Position numbers and translations under genes: made by a program. Shown here in pieces: positions 1 through 8,477 of a stretch of DNA of 64,000 nt. Source of the stretch: Stutzerimonas stutzeri (GTDB lineage Bacteria; Pseudomonadota; Gammaproteobacteria; Pseudomonadales; Pseudomonadaceae); NCBI RefSeq assembly GCF_009789555.1, contig NZ_CP046902.1:4170001-4234000 (forward strand). The letters are read 5' to 3'. Under the pieces are notes generated by a model that had not been told where the DNA came from, ran no database searches, and saw nothing but the letters and a program-made list of their open reading frames with translations. How positions within the stretch are numbered: position 1 is the first letter of the stretch; each line of letters starts with the position of its first letter.

Positions 1-1
1 C

Positions 2-52
2 AGCGGCCAGACCCAGGGCCCGTCGCGACAGATCACCATCAGCAAGAAGTAA
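2..52 (+). CDS. C-terminal tail of an unidentified upstream gene (partial)
   Basis: An open frame enters from the left edge and ends at a TAA at 50-52. It gives a 16-residue basic tail ending ITISKK. High GC at third positions supports it being coding. Too little is visible to name a family. It reads in the same direction as the next gene, about 90 bases upstream of it. Confidence 0.4.
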   Translation, partial: SGQTQGPSRQITISKK

Positions 53-141
53 CGCACCACCTGACCGACACGCGAGCTCCCGCCGTTACTGCCGTACCGC
101 AGCAGCTCGCCAGGTTCCCCTGCACACCCTCCGAGATATCC

Positions 142-864
142 ATGACCGACCCCATGCGCCTGTCCAAACGCCTCGCCGAGCAACTCGGCTGTTCCCGGCG
201 CGAGGCTGAGCTGTATATCGAGGGCGGCTGGGTCAGCGTCGATGGACAGATCATCGAAGCCCCGTATTTCAAGGTCGAAGACCAACGGATCGAGCTGCTG
301 CCGGGCGCTACCGCGACCGAAGTGCAGCCGGTGACGTTGCTCCTGCACAAGCCAGCCGGCACCCCCACCGCCACCGACCCCGCGTCCGCCCAGGCGCAAC
401 TGAGCCAGGCGAGACACTGGTCTGGCGACGATGCCCGGCTCACTCCGCGCGACCGCCACCTGGCTCGCCAGACCGCGCTGCTTGCGCTGGAACCGGACGT
501 CAGCGGGCTGGTTGTGTTCAGCCAGCAGCGCGAGGTAATTCGTACGCTTGCCGACCCACGCGGCAAGCTCGAGCACGAGTACATCGTCGAAGTGGCGGGT
601 GAACCCGAGGAAGGCGGCCTGGCGCTGCTGGCCAAGGGCATCGGCCATCGCGGCAGGGTACTGCCCAAGGCCAAAGCCAGTTGGCAGAACGAAACCCGTC
701 TGCGGATCGTGCTCAAGGCGCCGCAAGCGGGCGACCTGCGCCAGCTGTGCGAAGCGATCGGGCTGCAGATGCGCAGCTGCAAGCGCATTCGCATCGGCCG
801 TCTGTCGATGGCCAAACTGCCGGTCGGCGAGTGGCGATTCCTCGGCGAGCACGAACGCTTCTAG
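142..864 (+). CDS. S4-domain rRNA pseudouridine synthase-like protein, catalytic Asp replaced
   Basis: A 240-residue protein with an N-terminal S4 RNA-binding domain (about residues 5-55, containing CSRREAELYIEGGWVSVDG) and a RsuA/RluF-like pseudouridine synthase fold. Active members of this family carry a GRLDxxTxGL motif whose Asp attacks the uridine. The sibling at 60796 in this window has GRLDYNTTGL. Here the aligned segment is LALEPDVSGL, so Glu117 sits where the Asp should be and the preceding Arg is lost. The protein probably binds rRNA, but catalysis is doubtful. The S4 domain and the C-terminal RIRIGRLSMAKLPVGEW segment are typical of the RluF side of the family. Confidence 0.8.
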   Translation: MTDPMRLSKRLAEQLGCSRREAELYIEGGWVSVDGQIIEAPYFKVEDQRIELLPGATATEVQPVTLLLHKPAGTPTATDPASAQAQLSQARHWSGDDARLTPRDRHLARQTALLALEPDVSGLVVFSQQREVIRTLADPRGKLEHEYIVEVAGEPEEGGLALLAKGIGHRGRVLPKAKASWQNETRLRIVLKAPQAGDLRQLCEAIGLQMRSCKRIRIGRLSMAKLPVGEWRFLGEHERF

Positions 865-1006
865 ACAGCACGCTGGCGGCGATCGCCCTGATCGCTCGCG
901 CCGCCGGGCCCCTCGGCTACGCTGATGCCATTGAAACGGACAGAGGCCATTGGAGGTCACAGCTCCAACGTCGGGCAGTCTCGTCCTCAAGCCGCGAAGG
1001 TTCGTC

Positions 1007-1771
1007 ATGCAGAGACTCGTGCTGGTACTCACCCTGGCTCTGGTGCCTCTGGTCTGCGGGGCGCAGCAGCAGAAAGTCGAAGTCTGGACCTATCACCTTT
1101 CGCCACCTTTCATTCTCGACGACGCCCGAGGCCTTTCGCATGCCTTCGTCGAACTGCTCAACGACGACCCGGCCAACGGTGAGCGTTTCCACTTCGAGTT
1201 GGTGGAATTGCCGCGCAAGCGTGTGGACGTTCGCCTCGCTCGCAAGCGCCCCGGCGTGCTGCTATGGGCCACCCCTCGCTTCTTCACGACTGCACAGGCG
1301 GCCCATGGCAAATGGTCGCAGCCGCTGCTGATCGACCAGCAGGATTTCGTCTCGCTACCCGATGCGCCCGTTGAATACGAGGGCCCTCGTTCGCTGCACG
1401 GTCTTGTCCTGGGAGGTGTGCTCGGGCACCGTTACGCGGCGCTCGAAGAGGATATCGCCCGTGGTGCGATCACGCGCCAGGATGTTCAGACCGATTTGCA
1501 GAACCTCCAGAAGCTGCTCTCCGGACGCATCGACACCTTGCTGATCCCGCGCTCGACCTTGCTCTATTACCGCAAGGACGACCCCCTCAGCGACCTTTAT
1601 GTATCGGATACCCCGCTGTACCAGTTCGCACGGCATCTGCTGGTCAATGGCCCGCTGGGCGCGCCTGTCATGGACTACCTGGACGGCTTTCTCAATGGCT
1701 TGCAGAGCAACCCGCGGTGGCAGATCCTGTTGTTCCAGTACGGACTCAAGCCCATCGCCAGCGAGCCATGA
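1007..1771 (+). CDS. Periplasmic solute-binding-like protein
   Basis: A 254-residue protein. The ATG at 1007 was chosen because it begins a clear Sec signal peptide (MQRLVLVLTLALVPLVCGA) preceded by a GAAGG element; an upstream in-frame ATG at 950 would bury the signal. The mature part resembles the extracellular solute-binding family 3 fold, as in the lone periplasmic proteins common in pseudomonads. No ABC permease or ATPase gene is nearby, so a transport role is not shown. It may act in envelope sensing. Substrate unknown. It precedes a lipoprotein gene by 74 bases, possibly in one transcript. Confidence 0.6.
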   Translation: MQRLVLVLTLALVPLVCGAQQQKVEVWTYHLSPPFILDDARGLSHAFVELLNDDPANGERFHFELVELPRKRVDVRLARKRPGVLLWATPRFFTTAQAAHGKWSQPLLIDQQDFVSLPDAPVEYEGPRSLHGLVLGGVLGHRYAALEEDIARGAITRQDVQTDLQNLQKLLSGRIDTLLIPRSTLLYYRKDDPLSDLYVSDTPLYQFARHLLVNGPLGAPVMDYLDGFLNGLQSNPRWQILLFQYGLKPIASEP

Positions 1772-1845
1772 CGCTGAACAGAAACGAAACTCGCGGGTCA
1801 GAACACGCGCTGACCCACCTAACCCATCATGAGAACAAGGCCGCG

Positions 1846-2385
1846 ATGAAGAACGCACTGGTGATCGGACTGCTCATGATCCTGGGCGGCTGCGCCTCTC
1901 CGCGATGCGATCAGTCCAGCAGCGACAGCACGTGCCGCACGGAGCGGCTGCTCTATCAGAACGATCTCCTGCAGGCCAAGATCCTGATCTCCATCGGTGA
2001 CGAAGAGGGCTATGAGCTTGCCGATGCCTTGCTCGAGCGCAGCGCCCGGCTCGACGAGCGGGGCGAGATCGAGTTCTATCAGGCGCTGCTGATGATTCGA
2101 CAGGGCCCGCAGCAGGCAGACGTTCTGCGCCTGCTCGACCAGGCCGCCGCCAAAGGCCATCCGCATGCGGTCGCGCTGCTCTACAAGATCTACCAGGAGC
2201 CCTATCTGGTCAGCGAAACCGACCCGAAGAAGGCCGAACAGTATCGGCAGGCCTACGCCGAGCTGGACGTCGCGCAGAGCGGCTATCCGTCCTTCGACAA
2301 GGCCCTTGAACTGGTGTCCCGCCTCGTCGAGCCGCCGGCGCCGTTGCCCGAGCGGATCGATCCCTGCGCTAACCGATGCCTTTGA
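1846..2385 (+). CDS. Small lipoprotein with helical-repeat character
   Basis: A 179-residue protein starting MKNALVIGLLMILGGC, with a lipobox whose lipidated Cys is residue 16. The mature part is rich in Ala, Leu, Glu and Gln, with helix pairs such as ADVLRLLDQAAAKGHPHAV. That recalls Sel1/TPR-like repeats, though no full repeat consensus could be confirmed. It is probably anchored in the outer membrane, since the residue after Cys is Ala rather than Asp. The ATG at 1846 is preferred over an upstream in-frame start at 1717 that overlaps the previous gene and lacks a signal. Confidence 0.6.
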   Translation: MKNALVIGLLMILGGCASPRCDQSSSDSTCRTERLLYQNDLLQAKILISIGDEEGYELADALLERSARLDERGEIEFYQALLMIRQGPQQADVLRLLDQAAAKGHPHAVALLYKIYQEPYLVSETDPKKAEQYRQAYAELDVAQSGYPSFDKALELVSRLVEPPAPLPERIDPCANRCL

Positions 2386-2391
2386 GCATCC

Positions 2392-2583
2392 TTATCGGGG
2401 CGTAGGCGTCTGCGAAATCTTCGGCTCCTGCTCACCGTCCATCACCGCTTGCGCCTCGTCGCGCGTGGCGTAGGGCCCGGCGATGGTCTTGCCGTCCAGT
2501 TCCACCACCCAGCACGTCACCCACGTCGGGCGCCAGCCTTGTGGCACGTCGTCTCCGGTCAGGTGCCTGATCGCTTTTTGCAT
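2392..2583 (-). CDS. Conserved small hypothetical protein
   Basis: A 63-residue protein beginning MQKAIRHLTGDDVPQGWRP. A strong GGGGAGAG ribosome site lies just upstream of this ATG; a longer in-frame version starting at 2649 has none. It contains WVVELDGKTIAGPYATRDEA, which resembles the strand-turn-helix of small DUF2188-like or environmental-stress peptides. No signal peptide or membrane segment. Function unknown. It converges on the lipoprotein gene ending at 2385, with only six bases between the stops. Confidence 0.55.
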   Translation of the reverse strand: MQKAIRHLTGDDVPQGWRPTWVTCWVVELDGKTIAGPYATRDEAQAVMDGEQEPKISQTPTPR

Positions 2584-2774
2584 GGCTCTCTCCCCTTCGA
2601 TTGCGTTCGGTCTGCAGGCTTGGTCGCCGCGTCTCCTAATAGGGACCACGGATGCAGCGTTTTTCTCGCTGAAACAAGCCGTTGCTGTTTGTGCCCGAAC
2701 TGCCGCTGCGTCGCGCGGCTCTACTGAGAAGATGCGGCACTGTATCGGCCGATAACACAGACGCGGGGGCTGCG

Positions 2775-3650
2775 ATGCGGGTTCGTCAGGCGCTTGGCTG
2801 CAAGACAGTACTGTTACTGGTGGTGCTCAGCCTCGTTACGGTCGGCTGCAGCCGCATGAATCTGGCCTACCGCAATCTGCATCTGCTGATACCTTGGTCG
2901 CTCAATGATTACCTGGACATGAGTGGCGACCAGCAAAAGCGCTTCCGTGCGCAGCTGCGCGACCACCTGAGCTGGCATTGCCGCACGCAGTTGCCGGATT
3001 ACCTGCGCACCCTCGAGCGTCTACAGCGACAGGTCAACCAGGGCGACGTCGACCAGGCCGCACTGCGCGCGCATTACCAGGACGCAAAACAGGCAATCCA
3101 CGCCATCGCGGTGCAGATCACGCCGACCACGACGCAACTGCTGCGCGATCTCGATGACGAGCAAGTGCACGACCTCAACGCGGCGCTCGATGACGATCGT
3201 CGCGAACGCGAGCAGAAGTATCTGCAACCGCCGCTGGATCAACAGATACGCGAACGTGCCGAACGCATGCGCGAGCGGGTCGAGCAATGGATGGGCAGTA
3301 CCCATGAGGCGCAACGGCAGCGCATCCTCGAATGGGCACGCGCGCTTGGCGATCAGAATCGACACTGGCTGGCCAACCGCGTTCAGTGGCAGCGGGCGCT
3401 CGGCGATGCATTGACCCGGCGCCATGAGGCGGGCTTCTCGGAACGCGTCGCGACGCTGCTGCAAGACCGCGAATCGCTGTGGACGCCAGCGTACAGAGCC
3501 GCCTTCACGCGCACCGAGCAGGCCGGGATCAGTCTGTTCAGTGACCTTTACGCCCTGTCCGACGCCGACCAACGACGCCATCTCGTCGCGCAACTGGAAG
3601 CGCTGCACAAGGACCTCGGTTCGCTGGACTGCCTGCCCGAGCCTCGCTGA
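2775..3650 (+). CDS. DUF6279-type lipoprotein
   Basis: A 291-residue lipoprotein. The ATG at 2775 opens a signal ending VTVGC, with Cys25 lipidated. The mature part is highly charged and almost entirely helical. It starts SRMNLAYRNLHLLIPWSLNDYLDMS, characteristic of the DUF6279 family found in pseudomonads and other gammaproteobacteria. Several Arg/Glu-rich stretches (REREQKYLQPPLDQQIRERA) suggest long helices. The family has no established function; a periplasmic, outer-membrane-anchored role is inferred. An earlier in-frame ATG at 2682 is rejected because it would precede the signal by 31 residues. Confidence 0.75.
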   Translation: MRVRQALGCKTVLLLVVLSLVTVGCSRMNLAYRNLHLLIPWSLNDYLDMSGDQQKRFRAQLRDHLSWHCRTQLPDYLRTLERLQRQVNQGDVDQAALRAHYQDAKQAIHAIAVQITPTTTQLLRDLDDEQVHDLNAALDDDRREREQKYLQPPLDQQIRERAERMRERVEQWMGSTHEAQRQRILEWARALGDQNRHWLANRVQWQRALGDALTRRHEAGFSERVATLLQDRESLWTPAYRAAFTRTEQAGISLFSDLYALSDADQRRHLVAQLEALHKDLGSLDCLPEPR

Positions 3651-3702
3651 AATTCAGCGCCACGCCAACGGCCATCGGCAGGCGTCGGCCTCAGCGGATC
3701 GC

Positions 3703-4674
3703 CTAGCGTTTACGGCGGCACAGCAACAAACCGACCACACCCGCCGCGATCCCGCCCGCCAGCAGCAGGGAGCGCTGGCGAGGCGCGTTGCTGCGCCAGC
3801 CGCCATCGATTCGGCGCTGACCCAGTGGCGGGTGGAACAGATTGCCCGAAGAGGGCGCCACCCGGTCCGCGCGGCGCAGTGCGGCGCCCGTCAGCAACCC
3901 CGACAGTTGATCGAAACCCGGGGTGATGAAATGCGCGAAGCGCAGCAGTGTCGCCATCAGGCCAACCGAGGTGGTATGACGCGGATGCAGAGCGAGACTG
4001 ACCATCGCCTCGGCCACCTGACGGGGATCGCACAGCGGCGGAGGCGGCTGCAACGAGCGCCCGGCATAATTGCCACCGTCACGGAAGCCAGGGGTATCGA
4101 CCACCGACGGATAGACATCGCAGATGTGGATACCGGGCCAGTGCGCCAGTTCGCCGCGCAGCGCATGGGAGAAGCCGCGCAAGCCGAATTTGCTCGCCGA
4201 GTAGGCCACGGCGAACGGCTGCGGAACCCAGCTACCGACCGACAGGGTATTGATCAGAACGCCGCCATTCTGCTGTTTGAAATAAGGCAGCACCACATGC
4301 GCACCGCGCAGGTAACCGATCAGGTCGGTCTGCACGACCTGCTCATGGGCGTCCAGAGGCGTTTCGTCGAACGCGCCGACCGCGCCGACGCCGGCATTGT
4401 TGATCCAGACATCGATGCGCCCCTGCCCGAACCCGGCGGCGGCGCTTGCCAGTTGCTCCACGGAGTCGCTGAGTGTCACGTCGGTGGGCACGACAAGCGC
4501 TTGAGCACCGAGCGCCCGGCACTCCTCGGCCGCCTCTTGCAGGGCCTCGTCGTCGCGTGCGGCCAATACCACACGGGCACCCTGGCGCGCGAACGCCTGT
4601 GCGGTGGCGCGACCGATACCACTGGACGCCCCGGTGATGACCACCACTGCGCCTTCAAGCCTGGAATCCGCCAT
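3703..4674 (-). CDS. SDR-family oxidoreductase with C-terminal membrane anchor
   Basis: A 323-residue short-chain dehydrogenase/reductase. Residues 14-21 are the TGASSGIG cofactor motif, residues 92-95 are NNAG, and Ser145, Tyr158 and Lys162 (in YSASK) form the catalytic set. The TGxxxGxG type and Arg37-Arg40 region are compatible with NAD(P)H. Beyond the roughly 250-residue SDR core is a tail ending in a hydrophobic helix (LLLAGGIAAGVVGLLLC) and Arg/Lys residues, so the enzyme is probably tail-anchored to the inner membrane. A GGAGGT ribosome site precedes the ATG. Substrate unknown. It is the distal gene of a minus-strand set with the aldo/keto reductase. Confidence 0.85.
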   Translation of the reverse strand: MADSRLEGAVVVITGASSGIGRATAQAFARQGARVVLAARDDEALQEAAEECRALGAQALVVPTDVTLSDSVEQLASAAAGFGQGRIDVWINNAGVGAVGAFDETPLDAHEQVVQTDLIGYLRGAHVVLPYFKQQNGGVLINTLSVGSWVPQPFAVAYSASKFGLRGFSHALRGELAHWPGIHICDVYPSVVDTPGFRDGGNYAGRSLQPPPPLCDPRQVAEAMVSLALHPRHTTSVGLMATLLRFAHFITPGFDQLSGLLTGAALRRADRVAPSSGNLFHPPLGQRRIDGGWRSNAPRQRSLLLAGGIAAGVVGLLLCRRKR

Positions 4675-4758
4675 ATTCGCACCTCCGAGGTGTGCTGTCG
4701 TTCACAGCTGACAGCCTGGACAGGGCAAACATTCCCCACCGCCCGGAGGATCTGTCCA

Positions 4759-5583
4759 TCACACCATCTGCAACGGTCGTGGGCGGGTCGGCGGCGTGAA
4801 GGCGCCGTCCAGGATGCCCAGGTCCGCAGGCGTCAGTTCAAGCGCTGCGGCCGACGCATTGGCGCGTAGATGCGATGGGTTCGACGATTTGGGTATCACC
4901 AGCACGCCGGGTTGACGCAAAGCCCAGGCCAGTGCCACTTGGGCCGGCTGTGCGCCGTGGCGACGCGCAACCTCGACCACCGCCCGATGCCGCAACAGTT
5001 CGCCGCCCTGCCCTAACGGACAATACGCCATGATCGGCATGCCCCGTGCCTGGCACCAGGGCAACAGGTCGAATTCGATCCCGCGCTCGCCAGGGTTGTA
5101 GAGCACCTGATTGGCCGCGCACGCGGGCGCACCCAGCTCGTGCATATCGTCCAGGTCGAAATTCGATACTCCCCAGCGGCGAATCTTGCCCTGCTCCCTG
5201 AGCCGTTCGAAGGCTTCGACCGTTTCCGCCAGCGGGTACTGGCCACGCCAATGCAGCAGGTACAGGTCGATACAGTCGGTGCCCAGGCGGCGCAGGCTGC
5301 GTTCACAGGCTTCGGGCACGCCTCGGCGACTGGCATTGTGCGGGTACAGCTTGCTGACCAGAAACACCCGGTCGCGGCGATTGCGGATCGCCTCGCCGAC
5401 CACTTCTTCGGCGCCGCCTTCGCCGTACATCTCGGCGGTATCGATGAGCGACATGCCCAGCTCGATGCCAAGGCGCAGCGCGGCCACCTCGCGGCTACGT
5501 TCAGCCGGATTCTCGCCCATGTGCCACGTCCCCTGGCCGATCACCGGGACTTCACTGCCGTCGGCCAGCGTCAGCGTGCGCAT
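4759..5583 (-). CDS. Aldo/keto reductase
   Basis: A 274-residue NADPH-dependent aldo/keto reductase. The tetrad is visible: Asp48 and Tyr53 in LIDTAEMYGEG, Lys78 in LVSKLYP, His111 in YLLHWR. The C-terminal cofactor motif is IPKSSNPSHLRAN. Length matches the bacterial AKR5/YeaE-type group. The upstream VOC gene ends in TGATG, so its stop overlaps this ATG by one base and the two are probably translationally coupled. A GTG one codon earlier is also possible. Likely role: reduction of reactive aldehydes or ketones; substrate not deducible. Confidence 0.88.
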   Translation of the reverse strand: MRTLTLADGSEVPVIGQGTWHMGENPAERSREVAALRLGIELGMSLIDTAEMYGEGGAEEVVGEAIRNRRDRVFLVSKLYPHNASRRGVPEACERSLRRLGTDCIDLYLLHWRGQYPLAETVEAFERLREQGKIRRWGVSNFDLDDMHELGAPACAANQVLYNPGERGIEFDLLPWCQARGMPIMAYCPLGQGGELLRHRAVVEVARRHGAQPAQVALAWALRQPGVLVIPKSSNPSHLRANASAAALELTPADLGILDGAFTPPTRPRPLQMV

Positions 5584-6047
5584 CACCCGTCCCCCCGAGG
5601 GGCGTTCTGTTCGGCAACCGGCTCGGCCCAGGGATCATAGGTGCCGAAGTTCCACAGGTGGCCTTCGAGGTCGCGGCAGCTGAAACCGCGACCGCCGTAA
5701 TCCTCGTCCTTCAGTTCGATGACGATCTTCGCGCCCGCGGCCTTGGCCTTGGTGTAAAGCGCATCGGCGCTGTTGACGATGATGTAGATGCTTTGCGTGG
5801 AGACGCCGCCGACCTCGTCGGGCTGCCTGACCTGGCGGCCATACAGCGAGTCGGTGACCGGACCGAGCATCAACATGCCGCTGCCGAAACCGAGCTCGGC
5901 ATGGATGATCCCCACCTGGGGGTCTTCGACCACGCGTCGCTGCTCGAAATCGAACACGCGGCACAGCCATTCCAGCGCCGCCGGAACATCGCGGTAACGC
6001 AGGCACGGGATCAGGTTGGAGGTGGTGTTCTTGCTATACAGGGACAT
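5583..6047 (-). CDS. VOC-family (glyoxalase/bleomycin-resistance fold) protein
   Basis: A 154-residue protein of the vicinal-oxygen-chelate fold. It has paired beta-alpha-beta-beta-beta modules starting NLIPCLRYRDVPAALEWL and ending with the conserved DLEGHLWNFGTYDPW, typical of PhnB/glyoxalase-like members. AAGGAG lies seven bases before the ATG. It overlaps the aldo/keto reductase start. Pairing a glyoxalase-type protein with two reductases suggests carbonyl detoxification, but neither metal site nor substrate can be assigned. Confidence 0.82.
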   Translation of the reverse strand: MSLYSKNTTSNLIPCLRYRDVPAALEWLCRVFDFEQRRVVEDPQVGIIHAELGFGSGMLMLGPVTDSLYGRQVRQPDEVGGVSTQSIYIIVNSADALYTKAKAAGAKIVIELKDEDYGGRGFSCRDLEGHLWNFGTYDPWAEPVAEQNAPRGDG

Positions 6048-6137
6048 GAAAGCTCCTTCCGGTTACGCGGCAGCGCTCACTTGAAAAAACGCACCGCTCA
6101 GCATTCAGACCGACGCCGGGGGCGTCGTTCCCCCCGG

Positions 6138-6773
6138 TTATGCCCGTTCGGCGAGGCCGAGCCGAATACCGAGCGCGATCAGGACCGAGCCGAACATCCG
6201 GTCCAGCCATTGGCTCAAGCGACGATTGCCACGCAGCGCCGAACCCGCGCGCGCCGCCACCAGCACCAGGGCGCATTCGACGACGATTGCCACCAGCACC
6301 ACGAGCACGCCCAGCACCAACAGTTGCAGCGCCACGGCGCCTTCGTTCGGGCGCACGAACTGCGGCAGGAACGCCATAAAGAAGATGGCCGCTTTCGGGT
6401 TGAGAAGGTCCACCAGGATGCCCTGCCGGTAGGCCTGCCATGGACGGGTCCGAGGTCCGCTGTCGGGGTCGAGCGAGGCCCCGACGCCCGCCGAGCGCAA
6501 CGCCTGAATGCCCAGATACAGCAGGTACGCGGCCCCTACGTACTTGACCACCGAGAAGGCCAACGCCGAGGTCGCCAGAATCGCCGAAATGCCCAACGCT
6601 GCCGCAGCGACATGGACCAGCGCGCCACTGCACACGCCACAGGCCGAGGCCACCCCGACGCGCCGTCCGTCGGACAACGTGCGCGACAGCACGAAGAGCA
6701 GATCAGGCCCCGGCGAGAGGTTCAAGGCGAGGGCGGCCGAAAAGAAAACCAACCAGAACGCTGGGTCCGACAT
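6138..6773 (-). CDS. LysE/RhtB-family amino-acid exporter
   Basis: A 211-residue inner-membrane protein with about six hydrophobic segments. It begins FWLVFFSAALALNLSPGPD, the N-terminal PGPD signature of the LysE/RhtB superfamily, and carries the later motif GILVDLLNPKAAIFFMAFLPQF. The ATG at 6773 has GGGAG six bases upstream; a longer open frame to 7100 is non-coding and covers the csgD leader. Members export amino acids or homoserine lactones; the substrate is not predictable. It is divergent from csgD, with a 231-base shared upstream region. Confidence 0.85.
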   Translation of the reverse strand: MSDPAFWLVFFSAALALNLSPGPDLLFVLSRTLSDGRRVGVASACGVCSGALVHVAAAALGISAILATSALAFSVVKYVGAAYLLYLGIQALRSAGVGASLDPDSGPRTRPWQAYRQGILVDLLNPKAAIFFMAFLPQFVRPNEGAVALQLLVLGVLVVLVAIVVECALVLVAARAGSALRGNRRLSQWLDRMFGSVLIALGIRLGLAERA

Positions 6774-7004
6774 GGCTGACTCCCGATGCTGCAACGCAGA
6801 TGAAGCGGTCAATCTACTCCAGAGCAGGGTGGGCTTCCAGTTTCGCCCACGCGTGCAGTTCGTCGGAAAACCGGCACAAGAGCACGCTTGTGACTTTTTA
6901 ATGTCACCACCCTGAACTACTTTCATACCGGTAATGTCAAAGCGCCAGACCCGGTGAGGATCCCGGGCGCTACCCGTTAGCCATTCAAAGCAAAGGATAT
7001 GCCC
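6774..7004. promoter_or_regulatory. Divergent control region between lysE-type gene and csgD, with paired TAATGTCA boxes
   Basis: No gene fits here. The octamer TAATGTCA occurs twice in the same orientation, at 6899-6906 and 6932-6939. The copies start 33 bases apart, about three helical turns, as expected for a regulator binding one DNA face. The region is visibly more AT-rich than its surroundings (for example TTTTTAATG). The regulator is unknown. Confidence 0.4.
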
Positions 7005-7655
7005 ATGACCGATGAAGCCCGTATGGCGCTCGTCACCGCGCCCGCGCGTCTCGTCCTGCTGTCTAACAGTGAGTTGTTGGACAGCGCGCTCCATCAGCAC
7101 CTGCTCGACAGCCCGCAGTTTCGCCTGACGCGCAGCAATACGCTGCGCCCCGGCCTCAACGATGCGGACCTGACCCTGCTCGACGTCGGCAGCTTCGCGG
7201 ACGCCGATTGCCAGCGCCTGCTTCGCCAGTTGCGCGATACCCCCACCGCTCTGATCAACGCCCCGGCCGAGCAGGCCCGCCGGCTACTGGAGCTACACCC
7301 CTGGATCAAGGGCGTGTTCTACCCGAACACCAGCCGCACCAACTTCAGCCGCGGCGTCAGCGTCATCCTCGAGGGCGGCGACTGGCTACCCCGTGCACTG
7401 ATGGAAAAGCTCCTCGGTCGCTACCGTCAGCTGACCCATGCCTCGCGCGCCATCGATGAGCTGTCGGTGCGTGAGAAGCAGATTCTTGCGCTGGCCGGCA
7501 AGGGGCTTTCGAACGCCGAAATCGCCGCTCGCCTGCATCTGAGCACCCATACCATCAAGAGCCACATCCATAACGCCCTGGGCAAGCTCGGCGCCTCCAA
7601 CCGCGCACAGGGCGCCTCGCTGGTAATCGGACACGTCAACGAGGCCGGCATATGA
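7005..7655 (+). CDS. csgD: CsgD-like LuxR-family regulator of curli
   Basis: A 216-residue transcription factor. The C-terminal 65 residues form a LuxR/FixJ helix-turn-helix: LSVREKQILALAGKGLSNAEIAARL, then HTIKSHIHNALGKLGASNRA (split here to show landmarks). The N-terminal half resembles a receiver fold but has LLDVGSF where a phosphoacceptor pocket would be, as in E. coli CsgD, which is not a classical phospho-regulator. The second ATG (7005) is chosen because AAAGGA lies seven bases before it; the ATG at 6999 is almost on top of that site. It overlaps csgE by four bases (ATGA). In E. coli CsgD activates the curlin operon; the same role is inferred. Confidence 0.85.
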   Translation: MTDEARMALVTAPARLVLLSNSELLDSALHQHLLDSPQFRLTRSNTLRPGLNDADLTLLDVGSFADADCQRLLRQLRDTPTALINAPAEQARRLLELHPWIKGVFYPNTSRTNFSRGVSVILEGGDWLPRALMEKLLGRYRQLTHASRAIDELSVREKQILALAGKGLSNAEIAARLHLSTHTIKSHIHNALGKLGASNRAQGASLVIGHVNEAGI

Positions 7656-8035
7656 AGGCTGCATGCCTGGGCCTGCTATTGCTTGCCGGTGTCCAGGCGC
7701 ATGCCGGCGAGGCCGAACTCCAAGGTTTCATCATCGACCACACGGTTTCCCGATCCGGCCAGGCGTTCTATCGCAAGTTCTGCGAACGCCTGAACGACAC
7801 CAGCGCGCTGGATTTCAATCTTGCGGTCAAGGAGCGGCCATCGGCGCGCTGGGGAATCCTGGTGGTGGTCGAACAGAACAATCAGCCCCTGTATCGCCGT
7901 TTCCTGCAACCGAACGTCAATGACATGGAACAGACCGCCTATGACGCAGCGGATTTCGTGCTCCAAGAGATAAACCGAAGAAAAGTCGAAGCATTGTTCG
8001 AAGACACCATAGACCTTGCGAAGGATGAGTTATGA
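7652..8035 (+). CDS. csgE: Curli secretion specificity factor CsgE
   Basis: A 127-residue periplasmic protein with signal peptide MKAACLGLLLLAGVQAHA. The mature part carries the CsgE pattern: LQGFIIDHTVSRSGQAFYR near the start and QTAYDAADFVLQEINRR near the end. In E. coli CsgE caps the CsgG pore and directs CsgA to it. The start overlaps the csgD stop, and the stop overlaps the csgF start, both as ATGA, so D-E-F are translationally coupled. Confidence 0.9.
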   Translation: MKAACLGLLLLAGVQAHAGEAELQGFIIDHTVSRSGQAFYRKFCERLNDTSALDFNLAVKERPSARWGILVVVEQNNQPLYRRFLQPNVNDMEQTAYDAADFVLQEINRRKVEALFEDTIDLAKDEL

Positions 8036-8454
8036 ACCGGTCACCCCATACAATCACCGGCATGCTTCTGGCCGGGCTCTTTCTCAGCACCGGCGTCACC
8101 GCGACCGAACTGGTCTACACCCCCGTCAACCCCTCGTTCGGCGGTAGCCCGCTGAATGGAGCCTGGCTGCTGGGCAACGCCCAGGCCCAGAACGACACCA
8201 AGGACCCGGACGCGATCGACCGCTCCTCGTTGACAGGCACCTCGGCACTGGATCGCTTCACCAGCCAGTTGGAATCGCGACTGCTATCGGACCTGCTCAA
8301 CAAGATGGACGACCCGAACGGCGGCTCACTGATCACCGATGATTTCATCGTCAATGTGGTGAACCTCGACGGCAACCTGACCGTAGAAATCACCGATCGG
8401 CTCACCGGAGAAATTTCGGAAATCATCGTCAACGGCTACGGCGCCATCAACTGA
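8032..8454 (+). CDS. csgF: Curli assembly protein CsgF
   Basis: A 140-residue exported protein with a signal peptide ending near TGVTA. The mature N-terminus has the CsgF hallmark LVYTPVNPSFGGSPLNGAWL, the segment that inserts into the CsgG channel in E. coli. The C-terminus is the family beta-rich domain (FIVNVVNLDGNLTVEITD). It helps nucleate fibres at the cell surface by positioning CsgB. It starts inside the csgE stop codon and ends 23 bases before csgG. Confidence 0.92.
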   Translation: MNRSPHTITGMLLAGLFLSTGVTATELVYTPVNPSFGGSPLNGAWLLGNAQAQNDTKDPDAIDRSSLTGTSALDRFTSQLESRLLSDLLNKMDDPNGGSLITDDFIVNVVNLDGNLTVEITDRLTGEISEIIVNGYGAIN

Positions 8455-8477
8455 CCCTCGCAAGGAGAGCAAAGGCC

